Positions 48,325 to 57,834 of a stretch of 64,000 bases of DNA are shown in pieces. The position numbers were made by a program, and so were the translations under genes. Numbering within the stretch: the stretch's first letter is position 1; every line of letters starts with the position of its first letter. The stretch spans positions 1,723,245 through 1,787,244 of the forward strand of contig NZ_OX365700.1 of the NCBI RefSeq assembly GCF_947241125.1. The letters are read 5' to 3'. The notes beneath the pieces were generated by a model. The model saw only the letters and a list, made by a program, of their open reading frames with translations, ran no database searches and was not told where the DNA came from. The DNA is from Nitrospira tepida. GTDB lineage: Bacteria > Nitrospirota > Nitrospiria > Nitrospirales > Nitrospiraceae.

Positions 48325-48758
48325 GCCACGGGTCTTCTCAAACATTCGATTGGGACCAGGTGCGGACCAGGTTGGTCCAGGCCGAGCCGGCGCTCTATGA
48401 GCTGGAGCCGGGCGGCGCGCTTGCCTTGGACTTGAACGCGGATGGGTGGATGCTGGAATTGTCGCCGGACGGGCAGCTCATCTGCCAAACCGGAATGGAT
48501 CTGGAGGACTTGAAAAGCCTGCTCTCCGAAGGCACCTGCGAGGATCTCCCGACCGACGAGCTGGCGAAGCAGGCCAAGACCTTGATGAACCGCACCGTGT
48601 CCAAGTACCGCCCGCTGTTGCTGCAATCGGGGTTTGCCGAGCGCACGGACATCAACGAACATTTCGTCGCCGTGCAGTTCTCCCGGCCGGTGGATTATCA
48701 GAAACCCGAGGCGGTGTTCGATCTGCTCCGTTGGTGCCGGCAGCAGCTCCGCCTATGA
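48321..48758 (+). CDS. Conserved-looking hypothetical protein of 145 residues
   Basis: A soluble, acidic protein (FDWDQVRTRLVQAEPALYEL; LALDLNADGWMLELSPDGQL; AVFDLLRWCRQQLRL). It is coupled to the TPR gene by ATGA overlap, which suggests a shared task. No family recognised. Confidence 0.65.
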   Translation: MSHGSSQTFDWDQVRTRLVQAEPALYELEPGGALALDLNADGWMLELSPDGQLICQTGMDLEDLKSLLSEGTCEDLPTDELAKQAKTLMNRTVSKYRPLLLQSGFAERTDINEHFVAVQFSRPVDYQKPEAVFDLLRWCRQQLRL

Positions 48759-48844
48759 GCCTCCTCGTAAACGCAGCTCCAATTCACTCTTCCATGCAGG
48801 CTGGAATGGTTTGTTTCATCAGGCCGTTCTGAGAGGGTGTTCGC

Positions 48845-49864
48845 ATGAAGCCTCTGCCTACCATCCGGACGTTCGAAGACTTTCGTGATGCGGTCAACGG
48901 CTATCGCCTGCCTCGTCTGATCCTGACGGCGCTGGACCTGGATCTGTTCACCCACATCGGAACAGGGACCTGGTCGATCCCGGACCTCGCCAAGCAGGTG
49001 GCGGCAAGCGAACGGGGCTTGAACATCCTCTGCCGAAACCTGGCGAGCGCCGGCCTCTTGATCAAAAAAGGGGGCCGGTATCGGAGCAGCCGGCTGGCCG
49101 CCGTCGAACTCAATGCCAAGAGCCCCCATCACCGGCAGGCCTATGTCGAGCTGCTGCGGGAGGGTTGGGCGAACTGGTCACAATTGACTGAATCGGTGCG
49201 CACCGGGCGCGAGGTCGATCCGGATACGAGCCCCGACGATCCGGCCTATCGCCGCCAGTTCAGTTGGGCCATGCACCATCGAGCGGTGGAACCCGCTCCT
49301 CGCGTGGTGGTCCAAGTGCCGTTAAAAGGAGTCAAGACTCTGCTGGATCTGGGCGGCGGCCCCGGCACCTATGCGCTGGAATTTCTCGCGCGGCATCCCC
49401 GCTTGCAAGCCACCTTGTGCGATCGGGCTCCGGCCTTGGAGGTCGCGCGTGAAATCGCCGCCACTCACAAGGGCGGCGCCCGGCTTTCCTATCTCCCGTT
49501 GAACTTCATGGAAGCCGATGTGCCCGGACAATATGACGTCATCTGGTATTCGAATGTCCTGCACATTTACTCCCCGGAAGACAACCAGGCTCTGTTCAAA
49601 CGATTAGTGCCCATCCTGACCCCGGGAGGGCGCCTGATCATTCAGGATGCGTTCCTCCTGGATCGAGAGGGGCTATATCCGGCGGAGGCCAACCTGTTTG
49701 CCGGGACGATGCTGCTCTGCACCGAGCGGGGCAACACCTATTCGCTGTCGGAAACGGCGGGATGGCTGCGGCAGGCTGGGTTCAGGCGGGTCCGCACGAT
49801 CCCGATCAAGAAGGGGACGGGTGACTGGGAGGGCGGCCTTTTGGAAGCGTCCCTGAGTCGATGA
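48845..49864 (+). CDS. SAM-dependent O-methyltransferase (acetylserotonin/caffeate type)
   Basis: 339 residues. The N-terminal dimerisation winged helix (LILTALDLDLFTHIGTGTWS; GLNILCRNLASAGLLIKKGG) leads to a class I methyltransferase with LLDLGGGPGTYALEFLARHP and later LTPGGRLIIQDAFLLDREGL. Small-molecule O-methylation is expected; the substrate is unknown. Its 3' end overlaps a convergent gene by 59 bases. Confidence 0.85.
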   Translation: MKPLPTIRTFEDFRDAVNGYRLPRLILTALDLDLFTHIGTGTWSIPDLAKQVAASERGLNILCRNLASAGLLIKKGGRYRSSRLAAVELNAKSPHHRQAYVELLREGWANWSQLTESVRTGREVDPDTSPDDPAYRRQFSWAMHHRAVEPAPRVVVQVPLKGVKTLLDLGGGPGTYALEFLARHPRLQATLCDRAPALEVAREIAATHKGGARLSYLPLNFMEADVPGQYDVIWYSNVLHIYSPEDNQALFKRLVPILTPGGRLIIQDAFLLDREGLYPAEANLFAGTMLLCTERGNTYSLSETAGWLRQAGFRRVRTIPIKKGTGDWEGGLLEASLSR

Positions 49865-50216
49865 CGGAGAGGAATCCCTTGCCGCCGAAGGCAATCAAGA
49901 GGAAATTCAGCAGCCCGGACAGGCCGACTGCCGAGCCGTAGAACCTCCCTGCCGTCTCGTGAGTCAGCACGTACACGAGCGTGGAGATATCCAGGGCCAG
50001 TCCCACCGTCCCATAGATCACCGCGGCCATCAGCGCCCACCGTTGTCGTGCCAACAGGGCCCCGATCAACAGGGTCGGGATGCCGAAGAGGAACATATTC
50101 CACATCGTCAACGCGAGCTGAGCCTGGTCGGCCGGGGCTGGTGTATTGACCCGCACCAAGCCGGCCGTCACCATCAATGCCGCCAAAACCGCCATCACCA
50201 CATGCCTGGTTGCCAT
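49806..50216 (-). CDS. Small integral membrane protein
   Basis: 136 residues with four predicted membrane helices (VVMAVLAALMVTAGLV; MWNMFLFGIPTLLIGALLA; MAAVIYGTVGLALDISTLVY; GLSGLLNFLLIAFG). No family recognised. It overlaps the 3' end of the methyltransferase gene on the opposite strand. Confidence 0.65.
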   Translation of the reverse strand: MATRHVVMAVLAALMVTAGLVRVNTPAPADQAQLALTMWNMFLFGIPTLLIGALLARQRWALMAAVIYGTVGLALDISTLVYVLTHETAGRFYGSAVGLSGLLNFLLIAFGGKGFLSVIDSGTLPKGRPPSHPSPS

Positions 50217-50326
50217 GTCCGCATGCTACTGGGATGGCTCGCTTGCCGCAAGGTATTGGCGACTCGATCAACAGCGGCTCGCGCCGGAGGCTTGCGGATC
50301 GATGGACCGGTCTGCCATGCTGAATC

Positions 50327-50728
50327 ATGCCATCCGAACGGCCGCGACCCTCCCGGGAATGTATCCTGATCTACGACGGCGAATGCCGTGTCTGCATGGC
50401 CGCCAAGACCCATCTTCAACGGTGGCGCGAGAAGGACGGGCATCGGATCGCCTACGTGCCCTATCAGAGCCAGGAGGCGGAACCATGGTTGGGCGATCTT
50501 CCACGGCCGTCCCGCCCCGATGTGGCGGTGCTTGTCGCCGCGGACGGGACCCTGTACCGGGGGCTTGACGCGTTCATCGAGCTGCTGCCTCACTTGGAAA
50601 AAGGTCGATTCCTCGCGAGGTTGTTAAAGCTTCCTCCGATCCGGCCAATCGCCCGGTTGGCCTATCGCTTATTTGCCCGCCACCGTTATCGATGGTTCGG
50701 CGCGGTCAAGCCCTCTGATGCGGCCTGA
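50327..50728 (+). CDS. DCC-family thiol-disulfide oxidoreductase (DUF393)
   Basis: 133 residues with the family motif DxxCxxC in ILIYDGECRVCMAAKTHLQR, followed by YVPYQSQEAEPWL, VLVAADGTLYRGLDAFIELL and a C-terminal hydrophobic, Arg-rich part (ARLAYRLFARHRYRWF). DUF393 proteins are predicted to shuttle thiols; substrates are unknown. Confidence 0.85.
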   Translation: MPSERPRPSRECILIYDGECRVCMAAKTHLQRWREKDGHRIAYVPYQSQEAEPWLGDLPRPSRPDVAVLVAADGTLYRGLDAFIELLPHLEKGRFLARLLKLPPIRPIARLAYRLFARHRYRWFGAVKPSDAA

Positions 50729-50971
50729 CTCGGTTCATGTCGCCACTGCTTCCCCCGTACTTTTGAGGAATTTCCAAGATAGCCGGTCGAGGTGTTCCAT
50801 CCAGCCTTCGGGCGAGCCACGGACCCATAGCTCTTTCTAGGTGGAGAACGTACCTCGGTGGAATTTACCGTGCGCGTCGCGTACGCGCACACTGAGCCTC
50901 ATTCCCATTCAATGGATGGCTCGATAGACACTATGGCCTTTGGGACAACTCCAAACAGAAAGGCGTCGGCT

Positions 50972-51832
50972 ATGCGGAACTGGCTCACGGTCCTCCCCGC
51001 CCTGGTTCTGCTGCCGGCTACCCTGTGGGCGGGACAAGCTCCCCTCTCGGCCTTCAATTCTCAAACCAATCCGGATTCCGTTCATAAAGGAACGATGCCC
51101 GCCCGTGTGGTCGCGGTGGGGTTCGGGTACCAGCGAGGCAAGACATCACTGATCCGCATTCGTACGTATGACGCCGAGACAGGAGACCTGCTCTCCGAGG
51201 AACGATTCGATCTGAACGTGGTGGGTGAGGATCCGACGAAACCGGAATCGAAGGGCGATCGGGTGTTTGCCGGCGCGGCCTATCTGGACTCGCGGACGAT
51301 CACGGAATTTCCCATGCGCGTGTATGACGCGCGGAGTGGCGCCTATCTGTGGCAGGGCAATCTTAACTTTGTCACCACGGACAGCGGCGATCCGCGCCAA
51401 CACACCAGCGCCGGAATGTGGTCGCATTCCTTCGTGCGACCTGTCGGGGACGCGACAGTCCCAACGGTCGAATCGAGCCTGATCGTGCAGGCCGTGGACC
51501 GCCTCAGCGGCCAGCCGGTCTGGCGGCAGTTGTTCACGCCAAAGAAGGAACAGTCGGAGCGGGTGGCGTTGGACTCACAAGCCGATCGGACCGAGGCGGA
51601 CACGGACAATCGAGACTATGAAGTGATCGTCCGATCCTACGACCGGGACACCGAGGAGTTGGTCTGGACGGACCGGCTGTCCACCAGCGACGTGATCGAT
51701 GAGGTGAGCGGAGAGGAGCCGGAGCGGGCGCAGCTCATTCCTGGCTGGCCGGTTCGCCCGTCTCGCCTTGGCAAGCTGTGGGCATGGAGTGTCGGCACGA
51801 TAGAAGAGGAGAGTGGCGCTGTCTACCGGTGA
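50972..51832 (+). CDS. Secreted hypothetical protein
   Basis: 286 residues with a signal peptide (RNWLTVLPALVLLPATLWAG). The mature part has short beta-rich, charged segments (YQRGKTSLIRIRTYDAETGD; PMRVYDARSGAYLWQGNLNF; EVIVRSYDRDTEELVWTDRL) that repeat a YDA/YDxxT-type pattern three times. An Ig-like or beta-sandwich repeat is possible. The start at ATG 50972 is chosen for the signal peptide. Family not recognised. Confidence 0.7.
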   Translation: MRNWLTVLPALVLLPATLWAGQAPLSAFNSQTNPDSVHKGTMPARVVAVGFGYQRGKTSLIRIRTYDAETGDLLSEERFDLNVVGEDPTKPESKGDRVFAGAAYLDSRTITEFPMRVYDARSGAYLWQGNLNFVTTDSGDPRQHTSAGMWSHSFVRPVGDATVPTVESSLIVQAVDRLSGQPVWRQLFTPKKEQSERVALDSQADRTEADTDNRDYEVIVRSYDRDTEELVWTDRLSTSDVIDEVSGEEPERAQLIPGWPVRPSRLGKLWAWSVGTIEEESGAVYR

Positions 51833-51833
51833 C

Positions 51834-53297
51834 TTATCCCTTGGCTTTGCTCAGCCTGGCATTGATCGACTCGACCCACTGGCGTTGGAACTGATCGTAG
51901 GGAAGGTAGAGGCGGTCCTGGATCGCTCCGGAGATGGGTTCGCGCGATTTGAGGGCGGTGAGTAGTTCCCTGACTTTCTCCATTCCGAAGCGGTCGATCA
52001 GATAACCTGTCGCCGAATTGCCCTCCAGATACGCGACCAGAGCCAGTTCACCGGGAAATCGGCCCCAGCCCCCTTCCAGCATGTTCAAGGGGATCAGCGT
52101 GATCTCTCCGGCGGCGACGCCGCTCAGCACCTCATCGAGATCCGGCCAGGGGTCACCGGCCAGGTGCATCGCAAGCCCTTCGTTAAGCCAGGTCGGCAGG
52201 CTGCCGGCTTCCAACCCCAGCCGCTCGTGCAGCAACGCATGGACGAATTCATGCCGCACCACCCGGGTCAACCAGGGTAGGTCCGTCAGCGCCCCTTGGG
52301 TGGGGATGTGAATGCGCCCCAACACGGGGTCGAAAAGCCCATCCGCCCAGGCCGGGCTGCCCGTGGCTCCTTGAAAGGTGGCTTTGGTGTGGAGCACGAC
52401 GATGATCGGTCTCTGCGGGAAATAGCCCAGACGCTGCCCGATGTCCCGGTAGGCCTCTTCGAGGATATCCAGCACCGCCATCCAGGTAGTCTGATCTTCT
52501 TCTCCATCCCATTTCACGGTGAAGTGGGCGGACGATTGGGCCGTGAACTGCTGTTCGACCTGCACCGTCCGTTTCACCTTGGCGGTCACCGCTTGCAGAT
52601 AGGAGCGCAGGCTGGGGTCCTGCTGGGCCCGGCTGGCGGCCTGGTCCAGATGTTGAGCCGCATCCGCGAGCCGGTCCTGCTCCTGGAGCAGGTCCGCCAT
52701 GGCCAGGTGGGGAAACGGCTCATCCGGCGCAAGGCCGATAAGGCGCTCAAGAAAATCCGTTGTGAGCTGCGGGTCGCGCTGGGCCCAGTAGGCATGGGCC
52801 AGATTCAGCAAGGCTATTCGGTTGCCCGGTTCAATCGAGACGGCCTTGGCGTACGCCTGGGCCGCCGCCTTTGTATCCCCGGTCCGCTCATGTTCCAAGC
52901 CGAGGTTATTCCAGAGCGCCGCCGCATACCGCGCGACCTTGGCCTCCGCCAAGGCTGTCGGCGGTAACTCCATCAGTTTGGCTTGCGCGCCGCCGGCCTG
53001 GTGCTTCTCCAACTCTTCCTGGGCTTCTTGCAAGAGATTGGCGTACCGGTGATCGGGGGGCGGATTGCCGGGAGCGAGCAGGCGCATCTGTCTCCGTTGT
53101 TCGCGGACTTGATCCTGCTCGATCTGGGAGGGAGGAGGGGGCGACTCAGGCTTCGCCTTGTCGGCCGTGGACGACGGAGTGGAAATCGGTTGGGAGGGTG
53201 GAAGATAGACCGGCTTGAACCACGCCTGATAGACGACGAACAGGGCCAGAGCGATCCCCACCGAACTGAGGAGATGCGAAATGTTCCGTCGATACAT
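51834..53297 (-). CDS. Membrane-anchored TPR protein with gluzincin (peptidase MA-like) domain
   Basis: About 487 residues. An N-terminal anchor (LLSSVGIALALFVVYQAWF) leads to a TPR part (AEAKVARYAAALWNNLGLEH; AQAYAKAVSIEPGNRIALLN) and a C-terminal zinc-protease domain with H-E-F-V-H and the third ligand Glu in LPTWLNEGLAMHLAG. It probably acts on the periplasmic side. ATG 53297 is chosen; the frame also has a TTG at 53309. It is convergent with the preceding secreted-protein gene. Confidence 0.83.
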   Translation of the reverse strand: MYRRNISHLLSSVGIALALFVVYQAWFKPVYLPPSQPISTPSSTADKAKPESPPPPSQIEQDQVREQRRQMRLLAPGNPPPDHRYANLLQEAQEELEKHQAGGAQAKLMELPPTALAEAKVARYAAALWNNLGLEHERTGDTKAAAQAYAKAVSIEPGNRIALLNLAHAYWAQRDPQLTTDFLERLIGLAPDEPFPHLAMADLLQEQDRLADAAQHLDQAASRAQQDPSLRSYLQAVTAKVKRTVQVEQQFTAQSSAHFTVKWDGEEDQTTWMAVLDILEEAYRDIGQRLGYFPQRPIIVVLHTKATFQGATGSPAWADGLFDPVLGRIHIPTQGALTDLPWLTRVVRHEFVHALLHERLGLEAGSLPTWLNEGLAMHLAGDPWPDLDEVLSGVAAGEITLIPLNMLEGGWGRFPGELALVAYLEGNSATGYLIDRFGMEKVRELLTALKSREPISGAIQDRLYLPYDQFQRQWVESINARLSKAKG

Positions 53298-53518
53298 GAG
53301 GGATGTCAAAATCGTATTTCAACGGTCCACTACGGATCTGTGCCGTAGTGTAGCAATGTTTCTTCGCCTGTCGAACAAATCTCCGAATTGAGAGAACGGC
53401 CGGCTCCCTGCGCAATCCTCCCACATGTCGCGGGTGGTCTCGTTGTGCCGCCTCCGACCCTATGCTACGATGCCGCTTCTACCCAAACGGTTGAGACCCA
53501 GGCTCCTGGAAGTACCCG

Positions 53519-56086
53519 GTGCAGCCCCCCACAGCGCCAGCGTCCGCAACCGAGTTCAAAGATATTCTTCAGCGGCTGAGCCGGCCGATCGAATTCGCCG
53601 CGCGCGACAACTATGCCCATGTCCATGGAGTGAAAAGCCTGGGGCCCTTTGTCTGCGAGCAGGTCTTGCAAGCGCTGGCGCGGGGCCCGCATGCCGTGCC
53701 GGTGGAGATCAACCTGCTGGTCCTGAGACAACTCTTCCAGGATTTCGATCAGACCTCCGATGCGGAAGAGCGCAAGCGCCGCGTCCAGCGGGCGAGGATG
53801 CTGTTGCGGCAGTTGGCGTCGGAGCGGGTCGAGGTCGCTCAAGGAGGAACTGCGTCGCCTCCGACGACCAGGCCAACCTCTTCAACCAAACCGGTCGGAG
53901 ATCGGCGGCCCCTCTGGGAGCGGGCCGTGCAGTTTCTCAAGGGGGTGGGTCCCAAACGGGCCGCCCTCCTGGCTCGATTGGGCATTGTCACCGTGGAGGA
54001 CCTGCTCTGGTCTCTCCCTTGGCGGTATGAAGACCGGTCTCGATTGACCCGCATCAACCGGCTGACCCCCGGGTCTCGCGGGATCATTTGCGGGACGGTC
54101 TGGAGAACGCATCTCAAGAAGATCCCCCAGCGGCGGCTGTCGATTCTGGAAGTTACGGTCGAGGATGCGACCGGCCGGCTCCTGGCCCTGTTCTTCAATC
54201 AACCTTACCTGGAAGAGCAGTTGGCGGTCGGCACTCCCGTGCTGTTGCTCGGCCGGGTTGTCATGGGGCGGAGCGGTTGGATGGATCTCCGTATGGAAGT
54301 CGAGGAGTACGAGCGGATCGATTCGGTCAATCCAGCGGCTTCGGTCAATTCGACGAGTCCACGCACCCTGCATATCGGCCGTATCGTGCCGATCTATCAT
54401 GAGACCCGCGGCTGGACTTCGCGCCAGATGCGGGTGCTGATCGATCACGTGCTTCACGACAGCTTGGCGGATGTCGTCAATATCCTTCCACACTCGATTG
54501 AGGCAAGACAGAAGCTTATGGCGATGCCCGATGCGCTCCGATGGGCGCACCGTCCGGTGGAGCCGGTGCGGCTGGAGGAACTGGACCGGGGCGTCAGTCC
54601 CGCCCATCGGCGACTGGCGTTCGAAGAACTCTTCCTGCTTGAATTGGCGCTCGCAGACCGGCATCGCGGAGTGCAGCGCGAGCAGAAACTGCTCCGCAGC
54701 CAGGCGGCTCCGGCGATGGTGCAACGGCTGCGATCCATCCTGCCGTTTCGACTGACCGTGGCGCAGGAACGGGTGATCCGGGACATTTTCGAGGACATGG
54801 CCTCGCCTCATCCCATGAACCGGCTGCTCCAAGGCGATGTCGGCAGCGGGAAGACGGTGGTGGCGCTCCACGCGCTGGTGGCCGCCTGTGCGTCCGGCCA
54901 CCAGGCGGCCTTGATGGTCCCGACCGAACTGCTGGCAGAGCAACACTATCTGAATCTCACGGGGCTCCTCGATCGCCTGGGGCTGTCCTGTGTCCTCTTG
55001 TGCGGCAAGGAGCGGGGGAAGCTGCGCAAGGAGCGGCTGGAGCAGATTGCCGACGGCCGGGCGCAGGTCGTCATCGGAACCCATGCGTTGGTCCAATCAA
55101 CCGTCCGATTTGCCCGGTTGGGCCTGGTCGTGATCGATGAGCAGCATCGGTTCGGCGTGATGCAGCGAAAGACCCTGACCGAGAAGGGGTACCAGCCGGA
55201 TGTGCTGGTCCTGACCGCCACGCCGATTCCACGGACCCTCGCGATGACCGTCTATGGCGATTTGGACGTGTCGGTCATCGACAGCTTGCCGCCGGGCCGC
55301 AAACCCATTCGCACCCTGGCCTTTCATCAATCCCAGCGGCGCCGGGCCTATCAGGTGGTTCGAGACGAGATCAGGGCCGGCCGACAGGCCTATGTCGTGT
55401 ATCCGCTGGTCGAGGAATCCGAGAAGGTTGATCTGGAGGCGGCGATGCAGGCGGCCGAGCGTCTCCAACAAGAGGAGTTCGCGGATTATCACGTGGGCCT
55501 GGTCCATGGCCGATTGAAGACGGAGGAACGAACCGCGACGATGTCGGCCTTCAAGGCCGGCCGGATCCAGGTGCTGGTTGCGACGACCGTCATCGAGGTG
55601 GGAGTGGACGTGCCGAATGCCTCGGTCATGGTCATCGAACATGCCGAGCGATTCGGCCTGGCCCAGTTGCATCAATTACGCGGGCGGGTGGGACGAGGCG
55701 CGCAACAGTCCTACTGCTTGCTTCTCAGCGGGGCTGCAGGGTCGCACATGGGTAGCCGAGGCGCTGCGGGGCAACCGCACGATCAGGTTTCACCGGCCCG
55801 GCAGCGGTTGGACGCCTTGCTCCGTTCGACTGATGGGTTCGTGATCGCGGAGGAGGACCTTCGGATTCGCGGGCCGGGGGAACTGTTCGGCACGCGCCAA
55901 TGGGGGCTCCCGGATTTTCGCGTCGCCAACCTCATACGCGATGCAGCGCTGTTGGAGCAGGCGCGGAAGGAGGCCTTCGCGCTCCTGGAGCAAGATCCGG
56001 GGTTATCGACGCCCGAGCATCAACCGCTGCGGAACGCCATGTTGCGACGGTGGCAGGCGAAACTGGCCCTCGGCGACGTGGGGTAA
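53519..56086 (+). CDS. recG: ATP-dependent DNA helicase RecG
   Basis: Remodels stalled replication forks and branched DNA. It has 855 residues, about 160 more than E. coli RecG because of an N-terminal helical extension. The wedge/OB part begins at PLWERAVQFLKGVGPKRAAL; helicase motifs follow: LLQGDVGSGKTVVALHAL (Walker A), VVIDEQHRFGVMQR (DExH), LVLTATPIPRTLAMTVYGD, LVATTVIEVGVDVPNASVMV and HQLRGRVGRG. A small Ala/Gly insert lies near AAGSHMGSRGAAGQPH. The start is a GTG. Confidence 0.97.
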   Translation: MQPPTAPASATEFKDILQRLSRPIEFAARDNYAHVHGVKSLGPFVCEQVLQALARGPHAVPVEINLLVLRQLFQDFDQTSDAEERKRRVQRARMLLRQLASERVEVAQGGTASPPTTRPTSSTKPVGDRRPLWERAVQFLKGVGPKRAALLARLGIVTVEDLLWSLPWRYEDRSRLTRINRLTPGSRGIICGTVWRTHLKKIPQRRLSILEVTVEDATGRLLALFFNQPYLEEQLAVGTPVLLLGRVVMGRSGWMDLRMEVEEYERIDSVNPAASVNSTSPRTLHIGRIVPIYHETRGWTSRQMRVLIDHVLHDSLADVVNILPHSIEARQKLMAMPDALRWAHRPVEPVRLEELDRGVSPAHRRLAFEELFLLELALADRHRGVQREQKLLRSQAAPAMVQRLRSILPFRLTVAQERVIRDIFEDMASPHPMNRLLQGDVGSGKTVVALHALVAACASGHQAALMVPTELLAEQHYLNLTGLLDRLGLSCVLLCGKERGKLRKERLEQIADGRAQVVIGTHALVQSTVRFARLGLVVIDEQHRFGVMQRKTLTEKGYQPDVLVLTATPIPRTLAMTVYGDLDVSVIDSLPPGRKPIRTLAFHQSQRRRAYQVVRDEIRAGRQAYVVYPLVEESEKVDLEAAMQAAERLQQEEFADYHVGLVHGRLKTEERTATMSAFKAGRIQVLVATTVIEVGVDVPNASVMVIEHAERFGLAQLHQLRGRVGRGAQQSYCLLLSGAAGSHMGSRGAAGQPHDQVSPARQRLDALLRSTDGFVIAEEDLRIRGPGELFGTRQWGLPDFRVANLIRDAALLEQARKEAFALLEQDPGLSTPEHQPLRNAMLRRWQAKLALGDVG

Positions 56087-56131
56087 CCAAAAGTTTTGGA
56101 TAACGGGTTCATGGCAGAGTAAGGAACGGCG

Positions 56132-56455
56132 ATGGGTCTGTTGCAACGTCTGAAGTTGGATCTGAAGGCAGGATGGGCCACGCTCCGGCAGGGGACGGCC
56201 GAGGCCGCCAACCGGGCCATGGAGGAGTCCGAGTTGCTCAAGCTGCGATTGGAACTGCGAAAGATTCAAGATCAACTGGATCAAGTGCACGAGGATATCG
56301 GGGAACGGACCGTTCGGCTGACCGAGCAGGGGAGCACGCTGGACGCGATCAAGACGGATCGAGAAATTACCGCATGGATCGAAGAGGTTCGCAAGCTGCG
56401 CGACCAAGGGGCGCGGATCGAGGCGGACATGGACAGCATCCGGAGCATGGAATGA
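56132..56455 (+). CDS. Short coiled-coil protein
   Basis: 107 residues. After LLQRLKLDLKAGWATLRQGT comes a long heptad-rich stretch (ELLKLRLELRKIQDQLDQVH to RKLRDQGARIEADMDSIRSM). No membrane segment or signal. It overlaps the Ppx/GppA start (ATGA), so the two are coupled. Function unknown. Confidence 0.72.
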   Translation: MGLLQRLKLDLKAGWATLRQGTAEAANRAMEESELLKLRLELRKIQDQLDQVHEDIGERTVRLTEQGSTLDAIKTDREITAWIEEVRKLRDQGARIEADMDSIRSME

Positions 56456-57411
56456 CCGATCAGCGTGAGAGGGCGGGGCTCATCCTCGCCGGCGTCGATG
56501 TCGGCACCTTGACATGCCGGCTTTTGATCGCGCGCTTGGATGAACAAGGGCGGTTGCATGAGCTGCGGTCCGACCGCCGGATTCTCCGCCTCGGACAGGG
56601 AGTGGATCAGACTCGGAGGCTGGCGTCCGAGGCAATGGCGAGGGTCGTCGAGACCCTGAAAGAATGGAGCGGGGTGCTGGAGGCGTACCGGCCGGACGGG
56701 GTGGCGGTCGTGGCGACCAGCGCCGTGCGTGATGCAGTCAACCGCGACGAGTTTCTGGACCTGGTCAAGAAGGAGACCGGCCTTGAAGTCGAGCTGATTT
56801 CGGGAGAGGAGGAAGCCCGCCGGACCATGCTCGGCATTCGCTCAGGATTGCCGGCCGGCGTGGCGGACATGCTGGCACTCGACATCGGGGGCGGGAGCAC
56901 GGAATTCATCCTCGACCGGCCGGGGCAACAGCCGACTATCCGTTCGATCGACATTGGGGTGGTGCGTCTGTCCGAACGGCTGCTCCATCACGATCCACCG
57001 ACGGTCGAGGAAGTGGAACAGGCGAGGGACTGGGTCCGAAAGGAAACGGAGGCAGCCGTTGCCGGCATGCCGAGACTATCCGGCCTTACGTTTGTCGGCA
57101 CGGCCGGCACGATTACGTCGCTCGCTGCGATGGCGCAGCAACTCCCGGCCTACGAACCGGCCAGGATCCACAATTATCGATTGACGCTCGCCACCGTCCA
57201 GCAGATTGAGCAGACGCTGCTCAGCCGGACCAAAGCACAAAGGATTGGGCTGCCCGGCCTCGAACGTGGCCGCGAGGAAGTCATCGTGTCCGGCACGATC
57301 ATTCTCCGCACGGTGATGGAAACGCTAGGCATGCCGAGCGTTCTGGTGAGCGACCTAGGGCTACGCGAGGGAGTGCTGACCGATCTGGCAGTCCGGATGA
57401 TCAGACGATGA
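56452..57411 (+). CDS. ppx: Exopolyphosphatase/pppGpp phosphohydrolase (Ppx/GppA)
   Basis: 319 residues, the short one-unit form. Actin-like ATPase-fold motifs: AGVDVGTLTCRLLIARLDEQ (phosphate 1), VAVVATSAVRDAVNRDEF, ELISGEEEARRTMLGIRSGL, LALDIGGGSTEFIL and FVGTAGTITSLAAMAQQL. It degrades polyphosphate, pppGpp or both; sequence does not decide. Start ATG 56452 overlaps the previous stop. Confidence 0.92.
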   Translation: MTDQRERAGLILAGVDVGTLTCRLLIARLDEQGRLHELRSDRRILRLGQGVDQTRRLASEAMARVVETLKEWSGVLEAYRPDGVAVVATSAVRDAVNRDEFLDLVKKETGLEVELISGEEEARRTMLGIRSGLPAGVADMLALDIGGGSTEFILDRPGQQPTIRSIDIGVVRLSERLLHHDPPTVEEVEQARDWVRKETEAAVAGMPRLSGLTFVGTAGTITSLAAMAQQLPAYEPARIHNYRLTLATVQQIEQTLLSRTKAQRIGLPGLERGREEVIVSGTIILRTVMETLGMPSVLVSDLGLREGVLTDLAVRMIRR

Positions 57412-57834
57412 CCGATGTCCTGACTTACAAGGATTGGAGTCAGACGAAGCATGGACCCTCAGAAGGAGAAGGAATGCAAAGCCGCGCTCGCTTGGTTGTC
57501 CCTTTCAGCAGGGCGACCAGGCTGCCCTGAACTGCGCGCGTCCAATGAGGGCCTTCTGAGGCCGCACGTTGCGCGAGCACGAAGCGTTCAACGAGCACCG
57601 CCCTTTGATGAGAATCGGATTGGTTTGGTGTGCGCGTTGCGCGAGCACGAAGGGCGGCCCGGGTCAACCTGCCTGGCGTACCTGCCTTGGGCGATTAAAT
57701 GCTCCTTCCGAGCTTGCTGATCGTTCCCTCCGTGGATCACACCCATGTTGGTCCTATTGCGGCCGTCGAGTGAGGCCCTTCTGAGGGCGCGCACTCCGGG
57801 AGCAGGGGACCAACATGGGTGTTGGTCCAACCTT
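57412..57834. repeat. Gene-free region with direct and inverted repeats
   Basis: Holds CGTTGCGCGAGCACGAAG twice exactly (57567-57584, 57635-57652). Two hairpins share the loop TTCTGA with compensating stems (GGCC/GGCC at about 57550; GCCC/GGGC at about 57776). A perfect 16-bp inverted repeat, ACACCCATGTTGGTCC (57739-57754) with 57807-57822, is also present. GGACCAAC (57807-57814) can instead pair with GTTGGTCC (57821-57828), which is followed by CCTTTTATTTTT. No coding region is evident. Confidence 0.6.
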
